Below are positions 35,255 to 46,880 of a stretch of DNA of 64,000 bases, in pieces. Source of the stretch: Cladorrhinum sp. PSN259 (lineage: Eukaryota; Ascomycota; Sordariomycetes; Sordariales; Podosporaceae); contig MU867068.1 in the NCBI GenBank assembly GCA_033725935.1, positions 431,636 to 495,635 on the forward strand. The letters are read 5' to 3'. Below the pieces are notes generated by a model, which had not been told where the DNA came from, ran no database searches, and saw only the letters and a list, made by a program, of their open reading frames with translations. A program made the position numbers and the translations under genes. Every line of letters starts with the position of its first letter. Within the stretch, counting starts at the first letter, position 1.

Positions 35255-35786
35255 ATGGATGAGGTGGGTATTCAGGGGCTGACTCAGGGGCAGGACCCAC
35301 TGCAACGTTTAGTTGCCCATAGCAACCAGCAACCCACAACCACGGAAAGCAACAACCTTCCTCAGATCGGAACCACCAACATAACATGGCCAACGCCTGC
35401 GAATGGAAGCAATTCGCGATTTCAACACTTAAGAAGCTAGCTGGCTAAGCCAGTGTCAGGGACGTGCCGGAGATAGGGGTGATCTAGTCCCTGAGCAAGC
35501 AAATAGTGGAGAAGGTGTGGGGCGCCCCGCACATGCAAGGAGGGCGGACAACAGAGGCAGAAATCTCAAAGGCGCTAGTGTATCTAAGTCGGATCCCTGA
35601 GCCTTTCACCTTTGAGAAGGTCAGAGATCAGCAGTCCTTCCAAATAGACCCCTATTCTGGCTCATTGCTTGACCTTTCCACTCTGGTATTATATATCCCC
35701 TGATAGTCAGGTGGCTACTAATTTGGGTGCTCAGACTAAGTACAACTGTAGCCAAGACCTACCTGTAGCTGCTTACATCTGGCCAG

Positions 35787-36842
35787 AGTGGTCAATCTGT
35801 ACGTTTCTGAGCCTAAGCTCAAGAAATGGGTCGGATAACTCCCAGACTGTCATATCGACTTTCACCGTGTCAAGAAAGAAATCACAGACGACGAGTTCGA
35901 GGCAATGCTTGCACCAATGGAGCACGAGGACTGGCATGATGTTCGCGGTGGACTGAGGGTCAACCGGGACGCCGAGCCGCTTAGGGACCATCTCATCAAT
36001 GAACGAAAAAAAAAGCAACCCTGCCTTTGATGACGTCTGGAGACTAGTCATGCGCTTCATGAGCTGCACTCCAACCGAGCTCTTTGAAGGGAGATTACTC
36101 GAGTTCGACCCGGCAGAAAACGCGGTCGACACTGTCAGGACTAAGTTGGCTTGCAACATCTTTTAGAAAGAGTTCTTCGAAAAGCTCCGCTTGTTGGTCG
36201 TGCACCCTTTCTGCCACACTTCCCGGTCCTTCCTCGCCATCGTCATGCAGTACGCTGTCAAGTTGCGCACCGGCGATCGACGGATGTGGCCGATTCGACA
36301 CCATTCCGGCGACAAATTCTTGGACGAGATGGCGACGCAGTTCTCCCAGCCCCCTCCTTGGAGAGCAACCGACTAGAAGCACTGGGATGCTCGACAGGCC
36401 ATCCCACTTGCCTCCTCCTCTTCGCAGGTCTCGGCTTTGTTCCTGTCGATGGAGAAGCTCGTCAAACGGGAGGTTCTGAAGAAGAGAGACACAAATCGAA
36501 ATAGCGACCCCTTCGCCCCCCAGCCCTACATTGTGAAGAGGGTGGATCTCATCAACATCATCAGTTACCTCGACGCCATGACAGTCTTCGGCACTGGACT
36601 TGATGCCTTTTTGCCGGCAGAGCTGATCTACGGCTGGGTCAAAAAGGCGACTCACCCTTACAGCAATCCAACTCGCTTACATCCGTGTTCTTCAGAAGCG
36701 CCGCATGCTCAAGCAGGGGCTTGGGAGGGATGTAAGCGATCTTTTTCAGCGGGAGGAGATTTGGGACCGACGAGAAGAGGTCCCGCGACCTCGGGCTGAT
36801 AGACCCCCTGAGGACCTTCTTCCTTCCAGCGGCCTGGCGTAG
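35787..36842 (+). pseudogene. Disrupted gene of unknown function, three in-frame stops
   Basis: A coherent protein-like reading path on the plus strand interrupted by damage. It starts within NLYVSEPKLKKWVG and meets TAA at 35836-35838. It continues through HRVKKEITDDEFEAMLAPME, then shifts frame at a run of A near 36005-36013. It resumes as FDDVWRLVMRFMSCTPTELF, with TAG at 36164-36166 and TAG at 36374-36376, and goes on through RVDLINIISYLDAMTVFG and ELIYGWVKKATHPYSNPT. A further shift near 36665 leads into YIRVLQKRRMLKQGLGRD and a final stop at 36840-36842. The composition on both sides of each stop is the same, so this is one decayed gene. TAG stops are what C-to-T mutation of CAG produces. 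The upstream segment 35255-35700 may include more of it. I do not recognise the family. Confidence 0.55.
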
Positions 36843-37208
36843 ATGAGGTCGATCTAGGCATGGTGCTCCTCCATCCGGGGGGTTCGGCCCAGAGAACGAT
36901 TTGGGTCTGTTTGTTGGCAGTTTGTGTTTGGTCGGGAAGACGCGTCTGCCTGCCTAGTTGCAGAACAAGCACTGAGCTTCCTTTCAAATCACATCATCAT
37001 AAGACTCTCTATCGAGCTACACATGAGTACCTCCATCATAAGATCAGATGGTGGCGAATCTCTGCCCGAGCATGCCGTACAGACATTTGCCAGGTCTCGG
37101 GCCATTTTGACTCTGGGCAGTTGTCGGGCGAGTCCTGAGTAGCAGAAGCACAGTGAGTCTAGGTTAGAGCCAGGTTTAGGTTTGGATTCATCTACGAATA
37201 AGGATTCT
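36843..37208. other. Spacer before the 1120-residue gene
   Basis: 3' flank shared by the pseudogene and the convergent large gene. Short frames only; nothing recognised. Confidence 0.4.
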
Positions 37209-40200
37209 TCAAGCGCCCGAGTTCAGGACAAAAGTATACTTCCCCTTGGCAACATTGCCGTACGTGTTGAGAACGTTGAAGAAGCCAGACGACTTCCCAG
37301 CAACCTGCTTTGTCACGGTGCCGGCGAGCTTGGTATATGGGTCGGTCCCCACGACCGCCACGGCCTTGCCGACGGTGGCGGCGCCCCCGAGCACCGAGAT
37401 CAACACCTGGTACGCCGTGCGCTCGTCGTCTTTGTCCTTCCAGTCTTGAACTAGCTCGGCGCCGTTCACGACGGAGCTGAGGATGATGTTGAGAACCGCC
37501 GTCGAGCCCTCGATAACGGCAAGCACCTTTTCGCTCTGCCCGCCCTGGTCGACCTTGCGCGCGATGGCGAGGACGAACACGTTGACTGCATCGACGGCCG
37601 AGATCTGCGAAACCATTGTGAGCTTGGATTCAGTCGCTCGATATGTGATAGAACGTGGAACTTACCGCGCAGCGGACCTCGTAGAGCGGCTGCGTATTGT
37701 CGGTCGGGAAGCAGACGGCTACGCGGACGACGCCAAGTAGCAGCTGGAAGTCAAACACCTTGGCCAGCGCACCACCGAGTCCGACAATGCTGGCTAGGCC
37801 AACGATGGCGAGCGTCGACGAAGCCGCCGTTTCAACCAGCGCGGAGAAGCCGTTGTAGGAGAGCTTGTCGGATGCGGGAGCCGAGCCGTCAAAAAAAGCG
37901 CTCAGGCTCTTGACGTTGAACTTGGGCGCCGGCGGCTTCCTGCCGGTGAAAAGCTTGGTCATGAAGGTGATGGGGATGGCGAGCACAAATCCGATGAAAC
38001 CAATGACGGTGAAGGTGGGCGGCTCGGCGTCTTTGTTGAAGAGTTTGGCTGCCATGACCCAGAGATCGCTGAATATGGGAACCTTGATCTTCTTGTTGAT
38101 CACCGTCTTGAAGTCGTCGAGCAGGAGCGCTATGCGCTTGAGCACGCCGACGAGAAGCGTCTTGACGCCGTCGAGGATGCCAAGGAGAACGCTGACGCCG
38201 ACTTTTTTTAAAACATCTTCGACCGAGAGGTCTCCCTTGTCCTTGAAAAGCAGCGCAATGTCGTCGCGGATCTCCTGGAATGTGCTGTCGACTGAGTTAA
38301 AAAAGGGCTTGATGATCATGTTCCATGTGTCTTGATACTGCTTCACAACGCCGACTTCGATATCTTCTGCAGAGATGTTAGCATAGGGTGCTTTCAGCAA
38401 GTAACCCTGCGCGTGCACAGTATCCTTACCGATGATGGAGCCTCGGAGGGCCCCCCCATGAGTGAGCTGATACTTGGTCCAGTTCTGTTTGACGTCTGCT
38501 TTCCCCATCTGCTCCTGCTTCTCTGCGCTTACATCGCGCTGCGCTTTCGGGCCCGCCCGCTTCGTCTTCACCGCGTCGGGGATGTTGGCCGGGGTAAGAT
38601 CTCTCCTGACCGCATCCATCCACCCGTCGAACTTGGCATCCAAGGCGTTGGCAGCCCAGTCGAGATTGCTTGATCCGTAGTCGACCCTGTCCAGTGTTTC
38701 AGTTTCAGCATCCTTGCAGAGAGCGCCGACTGCCAGAGACTTACGTGGCGTTGATGAAATCCACAATGGTATTCTTGGTCTCGACGACGTCCTTCCACGA
38801 GAACAGATTCTGCAGCCAGCCAACGATCCGTTCCAGAGGTGCCTTGAGATATTTGGTGTACACAAAGCTGGCCGCCTTGGCGATCTGCGTGGCCGTCTCA
38901 AGCACAAACCGGTACGCCTGCTCTCCTATCTGGATCACAAATGCCTTGACGTTGTCTAGACGTGCGGTTAGGACACCATGCGCAATAAGCGGAATGCTCG
39001 CCACTCACTGTAAGTCTCGACAACCCAGGCTGTAATTCTCTCAACCTTGGCGACGGTCCACTCCCAAAAGTCCCATAGGACATCCTTGATCTTGTCCAAG
39101 ATGCCTCCCCCACTGGATCCCTCGGTATGCATCGGAACAAGGGAACTCTCTGTGGTCCCGGCAGTTTGCATCACGGACTCACCGCCAAGGGAGGCTCTGG
39201 CAGAATCAATCTCCTTCAAAGCAGCGGCGGCTTGTTCGAACTCGTCTTTTGAACAGTTCTGAAAAACCGGCTCGCCGTCCGCTGTAGTTGCGGTGGATAG
39301 CGTATCAGCCGTCACCGTGGACATGGCTTTCTCAACCTTCTCCATGGGGTTGATCGTCACCGGGCCCAAGTCCACCTTGGGGCCGCCGCGACTTCTCTGG
39401 ACCGCAGTGACAACAAAGTGGTACGAAGAGATGTCGTTCGTTGGGTTGATGATGTTCAGAGAGCCCTCTTCGTCGGTCTCGAGAGAGGCGGGCGCCGTCC
39501 CAAGCTTGACTGGCACGCCATTGATGACGACGTCGACCCAGCCGGTGCTTGCCAGGTCGACGCGAGACAAGGGCACCGGCGCTCGGTCGCCATCATGGAC
39601 GACGATGCGTGTCATGAATGATTGCATAGAGACTGTCTTTTCGAGGCTGGGGAACCAGAAGGGTGTTCGCTTCCACATCTTGGTGTCAGGGGCCTGCTCA
39701 AAGTACGACATCTGGTTCGTCTTGTCGCAAACGAGGACTGCGTTGTGACCGTCGCCGCCCACGAAGCCAGCGATGCCGCCACCGTCTCCAGCGGGGATTA
39801 ACGGGACGCCGGTGCTTGACGGGGGATGTTGTCTGCCGTTGAGACCTGAAATGTCAACTTCGACGTACGAGATGCCCAGGTCCCCCGTCGTGACCCAGAT
39901 GCTAGCTCTGGATGAGGCGCTGGCAATGTGCATGTCGCTGATGCCCTGGAATTCAGATCCATCACAGACGAGCGAGGCCTTGGCGTCGCGCGCGAGCATG
40001 TCCTGAGAAGCAAAGTGCCAGATCCCGTCGCCGCCGGCGATGAGGTCGGTGTCGCCGTTGCCGTTGGGCAGCGCAAGGATATAGCCCGCCTCTGTCCAAG
40101 AGGTTAGTTTTCCAGTCATTGCAAACAAGAGGCAGTTTCCTGCCGTGCTTTACTCACCTGGCGGACAGACGACTCGGGAGTTGAATATGGTCGACCACGA

Positions 40201-40929
40201 CGAGAACATGATGCTCCTGGCACTGCCTTCATCGAAGAGGACGAATACACCGGTGTGCCGCTTGATCTTCCCGACGGCAATACCGCGGATTGCTTGCGCG
40301 TTCACCGGAAGACTGAGGTCGCCTTGGTTTTCGATTGTATCATGGGCTACTTCATAGCGCTTGACGTTGTCTGATCTCTTCTCCGTGTTGGTGTAGTTCA
40401 CAATAATGGACGGGAAGTCAGTGCTGCTGACAAAGGTTCCCTGTTGAGGCAGTCAGTTGGGGCCAGGATCCACCGAGGCATGCTGCCTCTGACTTACCAG
40501 GACCAAGTCTTTGACCTGCATGCTGTCGAGCCGAATGGACCTGTAGCGCTGCAATTCTGACGTGCCGTCTGTAAAGTCGACGCCGCTGGGATTGAAGGCC
40601 CGGACAGCCATCAGACGCGTCTCGTTGTTCTCGTGATAAGCTAACGACAAATAGATGTCGCCATTGTGAGCCTGGAACAAATCGAAACCATCCGTGGTCG
40701 ACGTGTCCGGGAGCCCAAGCTTGGGGTTCAGGTCCACCAGTTTGCGATGGCGAGTGGCTGGGTCTTCCTGGGCGACTCGCAGTATGGAGTCGGTGCCAAT
40801 GCCAAAGACCATGGGGTTGCCATTGCGGTCTCTGGCAGTCAGGAACTTGGACTGGGAGGGCAGAGCAATGGCGGGAAGCACATTCCACATGAGCTCCGCA
40901 TCGGACGAGATAAAAAACTGATCCGACAT
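37209..40929 (-). CDS. Large protein of unknown function, beta-rich N-terminus and helical C-terminus
   Basis: Predicted 1120 residues. Seven minus-strand exons: 40498-40929, 40158-40440, 39009-40091, 38745-38955, 38430-38686, 37666-38366 and 37209-37604. All six introns have GT(A/G)AG donors and are about 53-66 bp, and the frame is continuous. I do not recognise the family. The first half is beta-rich with recurring short Gly/Asp loops (LPNGNGDTDLIAGGDGIWHF, GGIAGFVGGDGHNAVLV), which suggests a propeller or FG-GAP-like fold. Residues 480-620 carry a linker and aromatic helices (DVLWDFWEWTVAKVERI). The second half is alpha-helical with long amphipathic or hydrophobic stretches (VGVSVLLGILDGVKTLLVGV, a membrane-like helix at about 872-895, TLAIVGLASIVGLGGALAKV). 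No signal peptide. It is divergent from the 665-residue gene across a 1.3-kb region, suggesting coexpression. Existence is well supported; function is unknown. Confidence 0.78.
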
Positions 40930-42217
40930 GGTCGCTGCTGTGAGCTGTGAGAGCTTGCAATGTGCTCTTCGCAAGACCGTATAGCGAAAGCGCTCGCCTC
41001 CCCTTCGGTCTTTATGCCCCTGGCAGTATGGGCCATGGGGTTGACGAGAGCTGCCGCAGCACGCGCAGTACGCGCAGTACGCGCAGTCTAGCTGTGGTAT
41101 TAGCACATGTGCGCATGTAGAGAGAGCGGTGCGTACCTTATTCTTATTGGAGTAGCATCCGGAGAGGAGTGCCGGCAGGCCAACCCACTGCCACCCCCGC
41201 CTCCGGAGCACCCTTCCGTGCCTTTTGAGAGCTGATTTCGTAAGTCGAGCTCTGGGTCTGCGCAACTAGAAGCCTGAGACATCAATAGCCCACAAATTTG
41301 AGTGCGCTTCTTTGGGGGGGAGCTGCAGGAGATCGACATATGTAGTACCGCAACCAGTATTAGGCGTCAAGACGCCCGCTGCGCCATAGGTTCACAGCGA
41401 GATTTGGTAATGCTGCCAAGGCAAGATCGCCTGTGGCGCCCCTCTGCAGGTGACTCTTCCCGAACCAATTTGCTCTCCAAATATCTCAGCTAGCCACGCT
41501 CTTGCTACCTATGCCTCTTCTAATCTAATGGCGTTTGCCGTGCCGCATTCGTCGGCATCTACATATATCGAGAACAATTATGCGGTGCCATTGCATATCG
41601 ACCCAAGGTCGGGCATCGACACGTCTTCAACGCGCGAGATCGTCCTCACCAGGACCTATGGGGAGAAGCTGAGTTCAACTTCCGCTTATGCCGCCAGAAA
41701 AAGAGACAGCCAGGCTCCTCTGCATCCCAGACATGCAGTAGCTCAGATGCGAAAAGGGGGCATTTCTCGCGAGGGGCATTGACAATCCTCGCTGATGCTT
41801 CAACTACTCGATATCGGATGTAGGCCAAATGGAGCCCTCATCATGCTATCCTCCTGTTGCTGCATTGGTTGGACAAGTGGAGTACTTGGTAAAGATACGC
41901 AAGCTCCTTGGTTGACTGTCACTTGGCGGGTGTACTGCTAATATGTGTAGGCGCGGGGGAGGTATAGCGGTGGTCAAGTCGGAGGGAGAATCGAGTTGAG
42001 AAGACCAGAGTCGGCTCAGTTCTCTGCGGCTATGCCGCCAAAGTCAAAACGTCTGACATCTCCCCTCAAACCGTGACTCGTCGCTCGACTGCATGCATAT
42101 AGATGTTCATCCTCGAGCCCTCCTGACGACAACTCCAGTCTCTGAGCATCTCTTCCGGGCCCTTGAGCTACTCCCTCCAATTCTCTCCCAGTTCTAGCCC
42201 CAAGCTCCGCTCTCAAG
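40930..42217. promoter_or_regulatory. Bidirectional promoter region of the divergent unknown pair
   Basis: Divergent 1.3-kb region. Three perfect tandem copies of the 9-mer ACGCGCAGT lie at 41061-41087, about 130 bp upstream of the 1120-residue gene. Open frames here are short and not protein-like. The tandem unit could be a regulator site array; this is inference from position. Confidence 0.4.
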
Positions 42218-44678
42218 ATGGCAGAGACACGGGTGACAACCACATCCACGGGCCAGTACGACATGCTGCTGGCCATGTCCCAGGACAGCATCAACGCTGC
42301 GCTGGCGGCCATGTGGGACCTTGACGGCGACGACATCGGGGTCATCGAGTTTGACCGTATCAAGGCTGGCATGGGAAGCATCCGGGGCAAGATCGAAGCT
42401 CCGGATATGCAGGTCATTGCCGACGGAACAGGCCGTGGTTCCGTTCTGTTCCGGCTGAATTTTGCGTCTGGAACCGCCAAGCTCTATGACGAAGATTTGG
42501 AGGATTTTGACGAGAAATCCATGAAGGGATTCAAGATTGCTTTCACGGTCGACATTGGTATGTAAAAGTTGGCCTTTGGTATTTGATCTATTGATGCGCC
42601 GTACTCACGCACATGCGCCAGCTTGCAACGACGTTCATGCCGAAGTACTACGGATAGTGACCAAGCTTGGAGACAGTAAGTCAGAATCATGCACACCACG
42701 GTGGACCGAGATACTGATGATATGGCCAAGGTAATGTCGACCCTCGCAAGAAGGCGTCCCTCGAGGCCCAACTAGCCAGAGCGAAGAATACCATCGAAAA
42801 GTTTGGCAAGCAGGCGGGCGACTTCTCCATCCAGCAGCTGTTTGTGAACTTTGCAAGTAGGTACCCAACTCTCCCCCAATCAAGCCTAATGATACTGACA
42901 CCTATGAAGCTGCCAACATATCTTCTCTGTCCCAGTCCGAACTTGAATTGCCAGGCCTCGATCCAGCCCAGGTGACCTCGTTTTCCTTCCTCTTGCTACA
43001 ATGTAAGTAGTTGTGCCGAATAGCTCGACTCTCCAAGCTAACAGCGGCAGGGTTAACGGCCAACAAAACGTCCAACAACACGACCCTGGGGTACGGGCTG
43101 GCTGTTGACCCGGCCAAAAAGAGCTACTTCAAAGTTGCCGACTGCTTGATTCCTACGTCGGTGAATCTACAGACGTATCCGTACAAGGGAACACCGACCG
43201 CCGATCCCAAGCTAGGTTGGACCGGCGAAGCGACGCGCAACTGCCTCGTGTACTGCAACATGACGGCAAACAACCAAGTATCCGGAGAGAGGACGCTGGC
43301 GTGGAGCGGCAACTTTACCACCATCCACCCGGACAAGGAGTCTCGTGTCGACGGTACGGCCATCATCAAGAGACAGCTATTCCTTGATCGATTCGTTGTG
43401 CCGATGCTGTGCCAATACAACGATGACATGCAGCTTGTTGCAACTAAGAGTCGGTGACCCCTCACCGTGTCTTGAGTTATGGCTAACGTTGCGATACGCA
43501 GTGGAAATCATGCGGGATGGCGAGGCTGGACAGAGGCGATACCACTGGTCATACGGCGCCGAACTTGGTCATCATCCCAGTTATCCTGACTGGACGAGTG
43601 ACTACTTCCAGTTTCGTCAGAACTCAGAGGTAAGCATCATCCTTCCAAGTCTGCTCCAAAATGAGACACAGCTGAAGAACCTGAACGCCAGGGGGCCGCA
43701 CTTGGCGGCTTAGATAACCGCAAGTTCTTCGACCGAGCCAAACAGGACGGCTTCGACGCCGTCACCCGTGCCGAAGGCGTCTCCTGGTCTTGGTCCAGGT
43801 TCTGCAGCACAGAGTTGAAGCAAGACAACCAGGATTGGCACCGCCCACAGTACATCATCGATTGGGCTGATCACCTTTCCGGCCAAACCAAGAGTGAGCA
43901 GTGCTTTCACGACCTTTCGCAGGTCCCGAGAAGCTAATGTATTTTCCCGCATCAAGGTGACAGCACTGTCCACGTCGTGCCTGTTCCGGGCGAAGGCATC
44001 ATCAAGATACGCGGCTACACCCAAGCAACGGTAGTGTTTGATGGATACTACACCCGCCTCTTTGAAAGCAACCTCGAATACAAAGGAGAGTGAGTGTCAC
44101 ATTCCCGAAAATGAAGCGGCCACCAAGCTGATCACAAGACTTTCCGCCTCCAAAGCGTGGGAGTCTACGCGCATTGGCAAGTCGACATCGTCTGCTCGTC
44201 TTCGGAGCAAGACGGGATGCGGTGCCGTGCCGAGAACGAAAGGGTGTTCAAATACTCGGTCAACGAAGTCAAGGGCGTTCCGGAAAACGAGAACAACGCA
44301 GACAACTTTATCAAAACGTTGATGGACAGCCTCGATAGCATGTTGGAGAAGAAGGAGAGCATTTGCCAAGCCATCAACGACGCCTTGAGCGCGACGGGCA
44401 AGTTCTCACACCCCGCCGCAGGCAGCTTCGACTTTCGGGATCCCATCTTCAACCGGCGTGGCGACCTCCTCGTGACAGCCGAGTACAAAGCGTACGTGCA
44501 TCCAGGATTCAGTGCAGCGGGGTATTATGCTAATGCCATGCGAAGCCCTGTCCAGAATGGGCTGTTTCAGACCCCTGAGATTGGCAATGGAGCGAGACAG
44601 CGAGCCCCGGGCGATGTCGGCAAACACGTCAGCGCCGAGGGTGACACGACGGCGCCCATCGGTAAGAAGGGTGGCTGA
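42218..44678 (+). CDS. Protein of unknown function, possible TULIP/P47-like lipid-binding fold
   Basis: Predicted 665 residues in nine exons: 42218-42557, 42622-42675, 42731-42856, 42910-43002, 43051-43449, 43502-43629, 43692-43893, 43957-44089 and 44156-44678. Every junction restores frame. Two points are less certain: the donor at 43450 is GTCGGT, and a GTAAGA near the 3' end could be another donor, so the C-terminus may differ. Not confidently recognised. The start (STGQYDMLLAMSQDSINAAL) recalls the opening strand-helix of TULIP-type proteins such as the P47 family, and the repeated Gly-rich beta segments (GSIRGKIEAPDMQVIADGTG, GIIKIRGYTQATVVFDGYY) would suit such a fold. This is a resemblance in pattern only. 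There is no signal peptide or membrane helix. It is divergent from the 1120-residue gene. Confidence 0.75.
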
Positions 44679-45459
44679 TCATTTCCGTTGGAATCCGCTT
44701 AGATGTGACGACACACCTGCCACCTCGAGCGCTTTGGATGGCTGGGTGAGACGCCGGAACTATCGTGTTTTTGTACAGCCTTCCCATAGCGTCTCGACAA
44801 GTGACCGTCTTGGGTTTTAAGCACGAGCCGGGCGGGTTGTCCCAAATCGAGAATAGGACATGTTGCATAATCGGGGTAACCGTAACTTGTATTTCTGTCT
44901 AGAGAGCTCGTAGCAGATGGAAGAGGTTCGTTTCTCATCACGGCCACGTTGTGACGGCTCCTTTGTGTGATATCGTGAATCCTTCCCTCCCAACGAAATG
45001 CATTATCGGGGTATAGCTGTCTGTCCGCTGTCAAGTCATGGTAGCCGTTACCTTTATCGATTGCGGTTGGACATGATCAGGCGGAACTGCGGGTTTAGGG
45101 GTTGAGTCGGGCCCCAGCTGTCTCCGGCAGGTGTGAGTTTGTTGAGCGTGGCAGGAAAGTGGGATCGGGGGAAAAGATATGCTTCTGGGAGAGGGCCAAG
45201 GATGGAATTGGACAGGGGACGAGACGTTCGAGGCTGTAACGGGAAAGAGCTGTGGTGGGTGGGCTCTGCGTCAGCCAGCGGCGTTTCCCCTCCTTCCCTG
45301 CCACCAGTAGGCGCGATGGGGGTGGGGGACGCAAATCAATCCCGCTTCCGAAGAATCCGTGTGATAAAACCATACGACGACCCGGGAGCCTTTGGTAATA
45401 AAAAAATATTTTATCCCCGTATATAATATTAATAATATTAGTCTAATTAACCCCCTCAG
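44679..45459. other. Intergenic, no gene seen
   Basis: 3' flank of the 665-residue gene, then an AT-rich edge at 45415-45450 (AATATT repeats). Nothing recognised. Confidence 0.4.
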
Positions 45460-45603
45460 CACGGCATTGGCTTTGTGGTCTTCACCACGCACGCTACCGT
45501 AATCACTTCGGGGGGCATGTTTGCTAGTATTAACTACTCTTCAACTATCAGAGATGTCGTCGTCGATAGCATCAGGGCCCTAGCGGAGGGTCTTGTCAAG
45601 TAA
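45460..45603 (+). pseudogene. Possible terminal-exon fragment, unknown
   Basis: A 47-codon frame after a possible acceptor (CTCAG) reads HGIGFVVFTTHATVITSGGM and ends in AEGLVK plus stop. It begins directly after AT-rich DNA and has no upstream partner exon. It looks like the surviving 3' end of a gene, but it is short enough to be chance. Confidence 0.2.
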
Positions 45604-45652
45604 CAGCGCCTTAGTTCTTATGCACTTGTGGAAGCATTTGTAATAGTAATTT

Positions 45653-45856
45653 ATGGTTCATCCTGATAATCCTAACGTTGTTTCTGAGCTCGAAGACCCT
45701 TTCGATAATGAAGATAATAATCTCATTTTTATGACGCCTCCGGACTTTTTACAGCGGGTTAAGCCCTGTAGTCACTGTCAGACTGTAGTGGCCGTCTGCA
45801 GTGCGCCCACTTCGACTAGTATTATACGTTTTGATTTTTTTTTGGCTTTTTTTTAA
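45653..45856 (+). pseudogene. Small Cys-containing open frame in AT-rich remnant
   Basis: A frame of 67 codons starting at ATG 45653. The first 50 residues are protein-like (DNPNVVSELEDPFDNEDN, then PCSHCQTVVAVC with a CxxC...C pattern), and it then runs into a poly-T tract encoding Phe. The third positions are T/A-rich, as in RIP-mutated coding DNA. Probably a fragment; not recognised. Confidence 0.22.
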
Positions 45857-45964
45857 AAAAAAATTAAAAATTAAAAATTAAAAAATTTCAACTCCATTGC
45901 CAAGTCTTGGCATTTCGTTGATGTTTTTTTGGTAGGGAATGAGTGGGGTTGTTTACTTTACCCC

Positions 45965-46345
45965 TTACTCATCTGACTTCTTTAATTCTTTTCTCATCTT
46001 TAACCACTTGAAAAGAAAGAAAATAACAAATAACCAAATTGAAGTGATGTAAAAAGAACTGTTGAAAAGTTGGTTGGAATCATCTTTGACCTGCTGGTAT
46101 TGTAATGGTATAGATTTTAGTCCATCATTCAAGTTGACCTTGAGAAAAACAGGGGTTAGGTAGGTAGGACAAGGTTCATCTGTTTCTTGCTGTTTATTTT
46201 CACACAAAACATTGGAATCCTTCCAAAATGGTAGTAGTAAATAAGTCTGGAAGGTTAGAGAGAGTTTGGCACCACCTTTGGCCTTGTAATTGATGTAAGC
46301 TGTCATGTCTGCGTGTTTTCGGGCTGGATTATCGGGAACACTCAT
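45965..46345 (-). CDS. Hypothetical small protein with one C-terminal membrane segment
   Basis: An uninterrupted 126-codon frame with an ATG start at 46345. The only structure visible is a hydrophobic helix near residues 100-116 (ITSIWLFVIFFLFKW) followed by a Lys-rich tail. Codon use is AT-rich, unlike the conserved genes of the window. It may be an orphan or a chance frame. Confidence 0.2.
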   Translation of the reverse strand: MSVPDNPARKHADMTAYINYKAKGGAKLSLTFQTYLLLPFWKDSNVLCENKQQETDEPCPTYLTPVFLKVNLNDGLKSIPLQYQQVKDDSNQLFNSSFYITSIWLFVIFFLFKWLKMRKELKKSDE

Positions 46346-46880
46346 TTCAACTACTGGGACGAAAGCAGGACTTCAAAGCCCCGAAGTAGGTCTTGGACAG
46401 AATTGGTCGGCAAGATGATGCGAGGCAGTCATGTCGGGAAGGATCCAAGCCGCCGCAGTATGGAATGGGGTCACTCACTCAACCACGCTCTTGCCGATCG
46501 ACAGGACCTCCAAGATTTTGCCAACTGAATGGCAGTTGACCGCCCATAGTCTACGCAGGGTCTACCATTCTGGAAGGCGTGGAGGAGGAATACGGCTGAA
46601 CTAGCAAAACAGATATCATATATATGCATTAATTAACCCAAGAAAAAGGGTAGGAAATGTTGAATTCTCTACGGCTTATTCCAACCTCTCTCTCTCTCTC
46701 TCTCTCTCTCTTATCCGGTTATGCCCGATAACGCTTGGCTTGAACAAGAGAATTCCAGCCTCTCTGGCTCAAAACTAATGAGCCCCCCCAACCCATGACC
46801 GACCTCCGATCGCTACCGCTTAGTTTCCCGTCTCCTTCGAGTAGAAAAGTAAAAACAAAAAAAGCGCAACAAGACCTTTT
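46346..46880. repeat. Intergenic with CT microsatellite
   Basis: Contains a long CT dinucleotide run at about 46686-46711. A 35-bp segment near 46517-46555 is similar to one near 47616-47652. No gene recognised. Confidence 0.4.
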
